Shown here piece after piece: positions 53,193 through 61,748 of a stretch of DNA of 64,000 bases (positions are counted from its first letter, which is position 1; every line of letters starts with the position of its first letter). Below the pieces are notes generated by a model. It ran no database searches, was not told where the DNA came from, and worked only from the letters and a program-made list of their open reading frames with translations. The DNA is from JBOFCO01 sp051646105 (lineage in GTDB: Bacteria > Pseudomonadota > Alphaproteobacteria > Rhodobacterales > Rhodobacteraceae), in assembly GCA_051646105.1 (NCBI GenBank), contig JBOFCO010000229.1, forward strand, positions 1-64,000, given 5' to 3'. Both the position numbers and the translations under genes were made by a program.

Positions 53193-54377
53193 TCAATCGG
53201 CGCGATTAAGCGGCACCAGTCGCGGCGCGACAACCGTTTCGGGTTGATCAGGGGCCAGTTCCTCGAAGTCAAAGTTGTCCAGCCTTTTGGCGCGACGGGA
53301 TGCCTTTTCGGAAGAAATCCGGATATCGCGCACGTCGGCCTGGGCTTGGGTGAAATGGGTGTCCAGCTTTTCTACCCGCTCACCCAGCCGCCGCACGTCT
53401 TCAAACAGCAGATGCAGTTCGCGACGGATCGCGCCAGCCTGTTCGCGCATCCGGGCGTCTTTCAGAACCGCCCGCATGGTGTTCAGCACCGCCATGCAGG
53501 TGGTGGGTGACACGATCCAGACCTTGGCGTTGAACCCGTCACGCACCACATCCGGGAAATTGGCATGCAGTTCCGCATAAACCGCTTCCGACGGCAGGAA
53601 CATCAGCGCGCCGTCCGCCGTTTCGCCCTCCAACACGTATTTTTCGGATATGGCGCGGATATGGTTGCGCACCGATCCGCGCATGAACCGCTCTGCTTCC
53701 ACCTTTTCATGCGGTGTCGCCGCACGACGCAGCGCCTCATATGCCTCCAGCGGGAATTTCGCATCCACGACAATCGGCCCCGGCGGGTTCGGCAGGTGGA
53801 TCAGACAGTCGGCGCGCTTGCCGTTGGATAGGGTCGCCTGCATCGTATAGGCATCCTTTGGCAGCGCCTTCTGCACGATGTCATGCAGCTGTATTTCCCC
53901 GAACGCACCCCGTGTCTGCTTGTTCGACAGGATGTCCTGCAAGCCCAGAACGTTGCCCGACAGCTTTTCGATATTGGCCTGCGCCTTGTCGATGGCTTCC
54001 AGCCGCTGATGCAGGTCGCCAAGGCTGCGGGCGGTTCGCAGGGCAGACCCTTGCAGATTTTCCGCCATGCCCCGGCTGACATCGGCAAGCCGCTGTTCCA
54101 TCAGGGCCAGCATCTGTGTCTGGCTGGTGGCCTGCGCTTCCGACACGTGGGTCAAACCGCCCGTCAGTTGCTGTTGGCCCTTGCCCAGATCATCGACCCT
54201 TAAGCCCATCATGGCGAGTTCCCGCAACATCGGTTCGGCCAGCCGCGCCGATTGTCCCGCCGCCTTCATCGTGCGGACCAGCAGCACGAACAGAAGCAGC
54301 AGCAACGCCGCCCCGGTCAGCGCGGCCAGCACACGCGGATCGTCCAGCGCGAAGCGGTATCCGGCGATTTCAATCAT
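53193..54377 (-). CDS. rmuC: DNA recombination protein RmuC
   Basis: A 394-residue protein with an N-terminal membrane helix (about 17-36), a long coiled coil (about 50-135) and the RmuC nuclease-like domain (about 150-350) with RGAFGEIQLHDIV, VVDAKFPLEAYEA and MFLPSEAVYAEL. It limits chromosome rearrangements at inverted repeats. The ATG at 54377 overlaps the mutL stop by 4 nt (ATGA), so the two are coupled. Confidence 0.93.
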   Translation of the reverse strand: MIEIAGYRFALDDPRVLAALTGAALLLLLFVLLVRTMKAAGQSARLAEPMLRELAMMGLRVDDLGKGQQQLTGGLTHVSEAQATSQTQMLALMEQRLADVSRGMAENLQGSALRTARSLGDLHQRLEAIDKAQANIEKLSGNVLGLQDILSNKQTRGAFGEIQLHDIVQKALPKDAYTMQATLSNGKRADCLIHLPNPPGPIVVDAKFPLEAYEALRRAATPHEKVEAERFMRGSVRNHIRAISEKYVLEGETADGALMFLPSEAVYAELHANFPDVVRDGFNAKVWIVSPTTCMAVLNTMRAVLKDARMREQAGAIRRELHLLFEDVRRLGERVEKLDTHFTQAQADVRDIRISSEKASRRAKRLDNFDFEELAPDQPETVVAPRLVPLNRAD

Positions 54378-56206
54378 GTCCTTCCGAACAGCCTTTCGAT
54401 ATCCGACAGCTTCAGGGAAACATAGGTTGGTCGCCCGTGATTGCACTGCCCGGAAAGCGGCGTCGCCTCCATTTCCCGCAACAGGGCATTCATCTCCTCT
54501 GCCCGCATCTGGCGGCCCGACCGGATAGAGCCATGGCAGGACATACGCGACAGCACGGCATCGATGCGCGACCGCAGCAGTGCACTGTTCCCCTGATCGT
54601 CCAGTTCATCCAGAATGTCGCGCAACAGCGCTGACGCGCTGACAGTGCCAAGGATCGCGGGGGTCTCGCGTACGGCGACGGCCCCGCCACCAAAGGGTTC
54701 GATCACCAGTCCCAGACCCGCCAGTTCATCCGTGATTTCCAGCACCGCTTCGGCCCCGCCCGCAGGCAGTTCGACGATTTCCGGGATCAGAAGCGCCTGG
54801 GACGCAATGCCCTTTTCCGCCAACTGCGCCTTGAGCCGTTCATAGACCAGCCGTTCATGAGCGGCATGTTGGTCGACGATCACGATGCCATCCGCCGTTT
54901 GGGCGATAATGTAGTTCTCATGCACCTGCGCACGGGCCGCGCCCAAGGGCAGGGCTTCGTTTTCGACAGGTGAAGGTGGCTCTATCCTAGCGGAAGGTTC
55001 CTCGGCAAAGCCCATCGGCATCTGCGCGACATAGGCAGTGCCGATTGCTGTGACAGACGGCCGCGCGAAATCCATCTGATAGACGCGAGGGGCTGCGTTT
55101 ACAGGTTCGGCCCGCATCGCCCCCAGCGTTGCGCCTGCCACGGTCGAGGATGCCCGATGCCCCGCTTCTGCCAAAGCATGACGCAGCGCACCGACGATCA
55201 GTCCACGCACCATGCCGGGATCACGAAACCGCACCTCTGCCTTGGCGGGATGCACGTTCACATCCACGCTCTGCGGATCGCAGGCGATGAACAGCACCGC
55301 CGCCGGATGCCGGTCACGCGCCAGCACATCGGCATAGGCGGCGCGCAAGGCCCCAAGCAACAGCTTGTCCCGCACGGGTCTGCCATTCACGAACAGATGC
55401 TGCGTGACCGCCGCACCGCGCGAATAGGTGGGCAGCGCCGCCAGCCCGGTCAGGTGAAAACCATCGCGTTCGGCATCGATCCGAAGCGTGTTTGCGGTGA
55501 AGTCCGCCCCGACGATCCGCGTCAGGCGGCGTTCCAGCGCCGTTGCCGGATCGCCGTTTTCCGCCTGCACGGAAAGCAGCTGCCGCCCCTCCCCCCCGTC
55601 CGTCACATCACGCAGCGTGAAAGCCACGGGGGGCTCCGCCATCGCCAGCTTGCGGATCACTTCGGCAATCGCCTGTGCCTCGGCCCGGTCGGTGCGCAGG
55701 AACTTCAGCCGGGCCGGTGTCGCAAAGAACAGGTCGCGCAGTTCAACGACCGTGCCGCGCGTCAGGGCAGCCGGGCGCACCGCATCCTGCCGCCCGCCCG
55801 CTATGGCGATCTGCGCAGCCTCCTCTCCTCCCGCGCGGCTGGTGATCGACAGCCGCCCCACTGCGCCCAGGCTTGGCAGTGCCTCGCCGCGGAAGCCGAA
55901 ACTACGGATGTTCAGCAGGTCTGACCCGTCGATCTTGGATGTGGCGTGACGCGACAGCGCCAGCGGCAGGTCATCTGCCGTCATTCCGCAGCCGTCATCC
56001 GTGACCCGGATCAGTGTCTTGCCGCCATCGGCATAGGCCACCGATATACGCGACGCCCCCGCATCCAGCGCGTTTTCAACCAGTTCCTTCACGGCGGATG
56101 CGGGGCGTTCGACCACCTCACCCGCCGCTATGCGGTTCACCGCCGCTTCATCAAGCTGGCGAATGACCGGCCGGTCTGCGCTGATATTGCGATAAGGGGA
56201 GTTCAT
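54374..56206 (-). CDS. mutL: DNA mismatch repair protein MutL (endonuclease type)
   Basis: A 610-residue MutL. The GHKL ATPase has GEVVERPASAVKELVENALDAGAS, DDGCGM and HATSKI near the N-terminus. The C-terminal domain keeps the nicking motif DQHAAHE plus a second Glu (DQHAxxExxxxE) and the CNHGRP element, as expected in bacteria that lack MutH. It couples mismatch recognition to strand removal. rmuC follows, coupled by ATGA. Confidence 0.97.
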   Translation of the reverse strand: MNSPYRNISADRPVIRQLDEAAVNRIAAGEVVERPASAVKELVENALDAGASRISVAYADGGKTLIRVTDDGCGMTADDLPLALSRHATSKIDGSDLLNIRSFGFRGEALPSLGAVGRLSITSRAGGEEAAQIAIAGGRQDAVRPAALTRGTVVELRDLFFATPARLKFLRTDRAEAQAIAEVIRKLAMAEPPVAFTLRDVTDGGEGRQLLSVQAENGDPATALERRLTRIVGADFTANTLRIDAERDGFHLTGLAALPTYSRGAAVTQHLFVNGRPVRDKLLLGALRAAYADVLARDRHPAAVLFIACDPQSVDVNVHPAKAEVRFRDPGMVRGLIVGALRHALAEAGHRASSTVAGATLGAMRAEPVNAAPRVYQMDFARPSVTAIGTAYVAQMPMGFAEEPSARIEPPSPVENEALPLGAARAQVHENYIIAQTADGIVIVDQHAAHERLVYERLKAQLAEKGIASQALLIPEIVELPAGGAEAVLEITDELAGLGLVIEPFGGGAVAVRETPAILGTVSASALLRDILDELDDQGNSALLRSRIDAVLSRMSCHGSIRSGRQMRAEEMNALLREMEATPLSGQCNHGRPTYVSLKLSDIERLFGRT

Positions 56207-56260
56207 CCCACAATCTATAGCACCAGCCCAAGGCCAATGCCACGATTCCCTTATGCCACG

Positions 56261-57607
56261 TCAGTCGTGGGTGGTTTCCAGACCGACTGGTTTGCCCACC
56301 ACGACGAAATGCAACTTTTCCGGCAGCAGCAGGCCCTGGGCCACACGCTTCACATCCTCAAGCGTCACCGCATTCACCTGATCGTTGCGGGTCAGCGCAT
56401 AGTCGATGGGCAGTCCCTGCATCTGCATCCCGACCAGAATATCGGCAATCGGACCGTTGCCATCGAAGCGCAGCGGGTAGGAACCTGTCAGATAGGTCTT
56501 GGCCTTTTGCAGTTCCTCGGCGGTGATGCCTTCAACCGCCAGCCGCTTCCATTCCTCCTGCACCAGCCTGACCGCTTCCGCGATCTTGTCGTTGGAAGAC
56601 GCGACAGAGCCGGAAACGAATTCCGCATTGTCCATCGGCACCAGAAAGGTCGAAACCCCGTAGGTCAGCCCGCGTTTTTCCCGCACCTCGTTCATCAGGC
56701 GCGACCCGAAACCGGGGCCACCGAGCACATGGTTCAGGATATAGGCGGCAAAGAAATCGGGATCGTCGCGCTTGATGCCGGTGTGTCCGAAAACGGCAAT
56801 GGACTGTGGGGAATCATAATCCACAACCGTAACGCCACCGGGCAGCCCGAAATCGACATGGCCGGGCATCGGCGCACCTTCGGCGGGCAGCCAGTCCAGC
56901 AGGTCGTCCAGCAGTTTGCCAAGTTCTTCCGGCGTGATGTCACCCACAGCGGAAACATAAAGCCGGTCGCGGGCCAGAACGCGGCCGTGTGCCGACAGCA
57001 GGTCGTCGCGGGTCAGCGTGGTCAGGCTATCCAGGGTGCCGTTCTGATCGGTGCTGTACGGATGGCCAACAAATGCCATGCGATTGAACACCTCTCCGGC
57101 GATCTTTTCCGGGTCTTTCGCATCGGACTGGATGATGGATGCCACCTGCCCGCGGACGCGATCAATCGCGTCCTGATCGAAGCGCGGCTTTTCCAGCGCA
57201 AGCCGCAGCAGCGCGACCGCATCGGCGCGGTTTTCAGTCAGGAAACGCGCCGAAACCGAAAGCGCATCGTCATGCACGTCAAAGCCATAGCTGGCGGCAA
57301 GCGCCTCGCGCGCCTCGGCAAACTGTTGCGCGTTCAGATCACCCGCGCCCTCCTCCAGCGTGGCGGTCATCAGGTTGATCGCACCGCGCTTGCTGGCCTT
57401 GCCCGGCTCATCCGGCACGTCGAGCGACGATCCGCCCTTGAAACGGATCTCCAGCGCCACAAAGGGAATCTGATGTTCCTCGACCAGCCATGCCGTGATT
57501 CCGCCAGGCGAGGTGACCGACTGTATCTGCATCTCTGCCCGCGCGGGCAGGGCCAGAAATGCCAGCATCAGGGTCGAAAACAGCGCACGCATGATACGAT
57601 GCATCAT
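56261..57607 (-). CDS. M16 peptidase-like protein, non-catalytic partner
   Basis: A 448-residue M16-fold protein with a signal peptide (LALPARA, about residue 24). The zinc motif HxxEH is absent. It retains the substrate-side region NEVREKRGLTYGVSTF, so it looks like the inactive subunit of a two-chain M16B peptidase whose active chain is the upstream gene. Both should be periplasmic. Its ATG at 57607 overlaps the upstream stop (ATGA), and GGGGAGG precedes it. Confidence 0.88.
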   Translation of the reverse strand: MMHRIMRALFSTLMLAFLALPARAEMQIQSVTSPGGITAWLVEEHQIPFVALEIRFKGGSSLDVPDEPGKASKRGAINLMTATLEEGAGDLNAQQFAEAREALAASYGFDVHDDALSVSARFLTENRADAVALLRLALEKPRFDQDAIDRVRGQVASIIQSDAKDPEKIAGEVFNRMAFVGHPYSTDQNGTLDSLTTLTRDDLLSAHGRVLARDRLYVSAVGDITPEELGKLLDDLLDWLPAEGAPMPGHVDFGLPGGVTVVDYDSPQSIAVFGHTGIKRDDPDFFAAYILNHVLGGPGFGSRLMNEVREKRGLTYGVSTFLVPMDNAEFVSGSVASSNDKIAEAVRLVQEEWKRLAVEGITAEELQKAKTYLTGSYPLRFDGNGPIADILVGMQMQGLPIDYALTRNDQVNAVTLEDVKRVAQGLLLPEKLHFVVVGKPVGLETTHD

Positions 57608-58938
57608 TCTGCGGCCTCCCCGGCCTGAAGCCAGCCGGTGACCGCCCGCTTCCTGTCGAACACATCTTTTGCGGCGCTCATGACATCTTCGGGCGTCACG
57701 GCCTGCAACATATCGGGCCAGGTCTGCGCATCGGCGACGGTCAGCCCCTGCGCCAGCGCCGCACCATAGAGATTGGCCAGCGATTCCACGTTGTCACGGG
57801 CATAGATCTGTTCGGCGCGCACCTGTGTCTTGATCCGATCCAGCCGCGCCGCATCGACGCCGGTTTTCAGGAAATCAGCCAAGACCGCATCCATCCTGTC
57901 TTCGGCATCCTTCAGCGACACGCCTTCGGCGGGCACCACCACAAGGCCAAATGTGGTGTCATCCATGTTCATCCCGTCATAAAAGGCCGAGGCATAGACC
58001 GCTGTCTGGCTGTCGAACTGCAACGCCTTTCCCATTACCGATGTCGCAGGATTGCCGCCCAGCACCTCGGCCAGCATGGTCAGCGCTGCCGCCTTTTCCT
58101 GCGCTCCGCTGTCACGTTCAGGCGCCAGATAGGTGCGCATCACATAGGGCTGCGCAACACGGGGATCGGCAAATGCGATACGGCGCTCGGCAAGCTGCGG
58201 CGGTTCGGACGGGCGTTCCCGTTCAACAATGCCGGGCGAAGGCTCAAGCGGGCCATAATACTGTTCCGCCAGCCGGACGACATCGTCGGGAAACACATCG
58301 CCCGCAACGACCAGAACCGCGTTGTTCGGCGCATAGTAGAGCCGGTAAAAGCCCAAAGCATCGTCCAGCGACAGCTTTTCCATTTCGTGCCGCCAGCCGA
58401 TCACCGGAATGCCGTAGGGGTGGTTCATGTATTGCGCGGCGCGGGTCTGTTCCCCGAACAGCGCACCCGGATCGCTGTCGGTGCGCTGGTTGCGTTCCTC
58501 AAGGATCACATCGCGCTCTGTTTTCACATCGGCTTCGCCAAGTACGAGATCGCGCATCCGGTCTGATTCCATTTCCATCATCAGCGGCAGGCGATCAGCG
58601 GCAACACGCTGGTGATAGGCCGTATAGTCCCAGGATGTGAAGGCGTTGTCAGACCCCCCCTGCTCCTCGACCACTCGGGAAAACTCCCCCGGAGCGCGGT
58701 CATCGGTGCCCTTGAACAACAGATGTTCCAGAAAGTGTGCGATCCCCGAATGACCTTTCGGCTCATCCGCGGCGCCTGCGCGATACCAGACCATATGCAC
58801 AACGACCGGTGCCCGGTGATCCTCGATCACAACGATCTGCATGCCGTTTTTCAGGGTGTGCGTGCTGACATCGTCATTGGCCAACACCGCACATGGCCAA
58901 ATGTATATGGCCATCAAGGCAAGAAATCCGCGCACCAT
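57604..58938 (-). CDS. M16 zinc peptidase, catalytic subunit
   Basis: A 444-residue zinc peptidase. The inverted zinc motif is HFLEH with H68, E71 and H72, and a third ligand Glu lies in ERDVILEERNQR. A signal peptide ends at about residue 20 (CAVLAND), so it acts in the periplasm. It probably works as a heterodimer with the following inactive homologue. The ATG at 58938 is 80 nt downstream of the lipoprotein gene. Confidence 0.91.
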   Translation of the reverse strand: MVRGFLALMAIYIWPCAVLANDDVSTHTLKNGMQIVVIEDHRAPVVVHMVWYRAGAADEPKGHSGIAHFLEHLLFKGTDDRAPGEFSRVVEEQGGSDNAFTSWDYTAYHQRVAADRLPLMMEMESDRMRDLVLGEADVKTERDVILEERNQRTDSDPGALFGEQTRAAQYMNHPYGIPVIGWRHEMEKLSLDDALGFYRLYYAPNNAVLVVAGDVFPDDVVRLAEQYYGPLEPSPGIVERERPSEPPQLAERRIAFADPRVAQPYVMRTYLAPERDSGAQEKAAALTMLAEVLGGNPATSVMGKALQFDSQTAVYASAFYDGMNMDDTTFGLVVVPAEGVSLKDAEDRMDAVLADFLKTGVDAARLDRIKTQVRAEQIYARDNVESLANLYGAALAQGLTVADAQTWPDMLQAVTPEDVMSAAKDVFDRKRAVTGWLQAGEAAE

Positions 58939-59018
58939 TGAACCCTTCCGCTGGACCGATTTGCGCAAGCTACCCGGCTTTGGCGCGGTATCAAGCCATG
59001 CTGACGCGGATGTGACCG

Positions 59019-59546
59019 TCACTCATCATCGCGGGGGTCGGGTGGGGCACCGACGGTTTTCATGCCCACACGCCGCCAGCGGGCCAGTTCGGCGTGCTGG
59101 TCAAGCGACTGATCCGCATAGGCACGGTAGTACACATTGACCTTGAACACGCGCTCCAGCAGGCGGGCGTTGTTCTCTTGCCGATAGGCAAGGTCCTCAG
59201 ACGCGATGACGCTACGGATATCCCCCTGCCGTCCAAAGCGCGAGGCGTGGTTGACCAGCGCACCGTCCCCGCCCCCGCCCCGTGTCACCACGGCGGGATT
59301 GCCGCCCAGCGCGGCAATCGCATCGGCTTCGGGTGTCGGGTCGGCCAGATTCGCCGCGCCCGGTGTCGGTTCCGGCAGGGCGGCCATATCCTCGGGCAGC
59401 ACCAGTTCCTTGGTCGGGACGACGGAAAATTCATCCGGCCCCTGGGTCGAGGACCGCAGGTTCATCAGTTGCGGCGTCTTGTCGTCACCGCAGCCTGCAA
59501 GACCCAGCATCAGCGCCACACAAAGACCGTAGCCAACCGCCCGCAT
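59019..59546 (-). CDS. BamF-like lipoprotein (DUF3035)
   Basis: A 175-residue lipoprotein with lipobox LAGC (acylated C19). The mature N-terminal part, Pro/Glu-rich with GPDEFSVVPTKELVLPEDMAALPEP, matches the DUF3035 family, reported as the BamF subunit of the alphaproteobacterial outer-membrane assembly complex, whose conserved segment resembles part of BamC. It lies 71 nt downstream of lspA, the peptidase that would process its precursor, and upstream of the M16 pair. Confidence 0.82.
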   Translation of the reverse strand: MRAVGYGLCVALMLGLAGCGDDKTPQLMNLRSSTQGPDEFSVVPTKELVLPEDMAALPEPTPGAANLADPTPEADAIAALGGNPAVVTRGGGGDGALVNHASRFGRQGDIRSVIASEDLAYRQENNARLLERVFKVNVYYRAYADQSLDQHAELARWRRVGMKTVGAPPDPRDDE

Positions 59547-59617
59547 CTATCGCCCCCTCGCACTTTCGTTCCTGTATTAGCGCATGTTCCCCTGCGCGTC
59601 ACGGGGGAAGCGGCGGA

Positions 59618-60103
59618 TCACGCCGCCGCACCGCCGTTGCCCGGCTTGCCCCCAAAGGCCACCAGCCCCAGCGCGCCCGCGAAAATCGCAATATCCGCCA
59701 CGTTGAAGGAATACGGGTTGTCGATCCCGCAGCAGGACATGTTCAGGAAATCGGCCACGGCCCCATAGATCAGCCTGTCCAGCACATTGCCCAAGGCGCC
59801 GCCGATCAGCAGGCCCGCGCTGACATGCGCCCACTTCCCCAGATCGCCCTCGCTGACCCAGCGCCAGACCCATGCGGAAATGACCAGTGCCAGCAGGATC
59901 AGCAGCCAGCGCCCAAGATCGGATCCATTGGAAAACAGACCGAAGTTCACACCCTGGTTCCACGCCATGCGCAGGTTCAGGTATGGGGGCAGAACATCAA
60001 TGGCCTTCAGGTTGTCCAGCCGCATCAGGTGGACAACGGCATATTTGCTGATCTGGTCGACAAGGAATGTCGCCGCTGCAACCTTGATTGCCAGACGCAT
60101 CAT
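59618..60103 (-). CDS. lspA: Lipoprotein signal peptidase LspA
   Basis: A 161-residue aspartic signal peptidase with four membrane helices. The catalytic Asp residues are in GNVLDR and FNVADI, and WNQGVNFG near residue 50 is conserved. It removes signal peptides from diacylated prolipoproteins. It starts 6 nt after the purH stop and is probably co-transcribed with it. Confidence 0.96.
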   Translation of the reverse strand: MMRLAIKVAAATFLVDQISKYAVVHLMRLDNLKAIDVLPPYLNLRMAWNQGVNFGLFSNGSDLGRWLLILLALVISAWVWRWVSEGDLGKWAHVSAGLLIGGALGNVLDRLIYGAVADFLNMSCCGIDNPYSFNVADIAIFAGALGLVAFGGKPGNGGAAA

Positions 60104-60109
60104 CGCCCC

Positions 60110-61699
60110 CTAGTGGCGGAAATGGCGCTGGCCGGTAAAGACCATCGCCAGCCCCGCAGCATCCGCAGCATCGACCACGTCCTGATCGCGCATCGATCCA
60201 CCCGGCTGGATGATCGCCGTTGCCCCGGCCTCTGCCGCTGCGAGCAACCCGTCAGCAAACGGAAAGAACGCATCTGACGCCACAACAGAGCCTGTTGTAA
60301 GCGGCACGGACAGGCCCAGCGCATCTGCCATATCTTGCGCCTTGCGGGCCGCAATGCGGGTGCTGTCCACGCGGCTCATCTGGCCCGCGCCCACGCCGAC
60401 AGTCGCGCCGTCCTTTACATAAACGATCGCATTCGATTTCACATGCTTTGCCACAGTCCAGGCGAAAAGCATGTCCTCGATCTCTGCCGGGCTTGGCTTG
60501 CGTTTCGTGACCACCTTCAGGTCACCCCTGGCAATCCGCCCCGCGTCTCGGTCCTGCACCAGAAAGCCCCCCGCCACCTGCCGGAAGGCCAGCCCGGCTG
60601 CGACAGGATCGGGCAAGGCATCGGTGGTCAACAGCCGCAGGTTTTTCTTCTTGGCAAAGACGTCCATCGCGCCCTGATCCGCGCCGGGGGCGATTACGAC
60701 CTCGGTAAAGATACCGGCGATTTCTTCGGCCGTTTCCGCATCCAGCCTTTGATTCAGCGCGATGATTCCGCCAAAGGCCGAGGTGCGATCACAATCGAAG
60801 GCCCGCCGATAGGCCTCGGCCAGTGTTTTGCCCCGCGCCACGCCGCAGGGGTTGGCATGCTTGATGATCGCACAGGCCGGGCCTTTTGCGGGGTCGAATT
60901 CCGCGACAAGTTCATAGGCCGCGTCGGTGTCGTTGATGTTGTTGTAGGACAGCTCCTTGCCCTGATGCTGCCGCGCGGTGGCAACGCCGGGGCGGTTCGA
61001 TCCGTCGGTATAGAAAGCGGCCTGCTGATGCGGATTCTCGCCATAGCGCATGGGTTGGGCCAATGCCCCGGCAAAGGCGCGACGACGCGGGTTTTTTGCC
61101 CCGATCGCGCCAGCCATCCATGTGGAAACTGCGGAATCATAGGCCGCCGTGCGCGCATAGGCCGTTTGCGCGAGTGTCTTGCGTGTGGCGAGTGTTGTGC
61201 ACCCGCCCCGCGCCTGCATTTCGGCCAGAACAGTCTCATAGTCCTGCACATCCACCACGACGGTCACAAAGGCGTGGTTCTTGGCCGCCGCGCGGATCAT
61301 CGCCGGACCACCGATATCGATATTCTCGACGCAGTCCGCGTAGCTGCCGCCCCTGGCCACCGTTTCTTCGAACGGATACAGGTTCACGATCAGCAGATCG
61401 ATGGGTTCGATCCCATAGGCCGCCATTGCCGCCAGATGTTCGGCATCGTCGCGCAGCGCCAGCAACCCGCCATGCACCGCCGGATGCAGCGTTTTCACCC
61501 GCCCGTCCATCATTTCGGGAAAACCGGTCACCTCGGCCACATCCCTGACCTTCAGCCCGGCATTGCGCAGAAGGCCCGCCGTGCCGCCCGTCGACAGAAG
61601 CTCGACCCCCATACCGGCCAGGGCCCGGGCAAATTCCAGCAGGCCGGTCTTGTCGGAAACGGAAATCAGCGCACGGCGCAGGGGAACGAGATCGGTCAT
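60110..61699 (-). CDS. purH: Bifunctional AICAR transformylase / IMP cyclohydrolase
   Basis: A 529-residue enzyme for the last two steps of IMP synthesis. The N-terminal MGS-like domain (1 to about 150) contains SVSDKTGLLEFAR, STGGTAGLL and NLYPFEET. The C-terminal transformylase has RYGENPHQQAAFY, KQH-region YNNINDTDAA, the catalytic IIKHANPCGVA and FPFADGL. Length and motifs are typical. lspA follows directly. Confidence 0.97.
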   Translation of the reverse strand: MTDLVPLRRALISVSDKTGLLEFARALAGMGVELLSTGGTAGLLRNAGLKVRDVAEVTGFPEMMDGRVKTLHPAVHGGLLALRDDAEHLAAMAAYGIEPIDLLIVNLYPFEETVARGGSYADCVENIDIGGPAMIRAAAKNHAFVTVVVDVQDYETVLAEMQARGGCTTLATRKTLAQTAYARTAAYDSAVSTWMAGAIGAKNPRRRAFAGALAQPMRYGENPHQQAAFYTDGSNRPGVATARQHQGKELSYNNINDTDAAYELVAEFDPAKGPACAIIKHANPCGVARGKTLAEAYRRAFDCDRTSAFGGIIALNQRLDAETAEEIAGIFTEVVIAPGADQGAMDVFAKKKNLRLLTTDALPDPVAAGLAFRQVAGGFLVQDRDAGRIARGDLKVVTKRKPSPAEIEDMLFAWTVAKHVKSNAIVYVKDGATVGVGAGQMSRVDSTRIAARKAQDMADALGLSVPLTTGSVVASDAFFPFADGLLAAAEAGATAIIQPGGSMRDQDVVDAADAAGLAMVFTGQRHFRH

Positions 61700-61748
61700 G
61701 TCCTGTCCTTCGGTCGGGGTCTCTGGGCGGGCGGGGAAATGTCTGGGC

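Noticed and set aside
55946..57628. Plus-strand open frame of 560 codons opposite mutL and the M16-like gene
   Set aside because: Antisense to two intact genes and their gap; no protein-like features.
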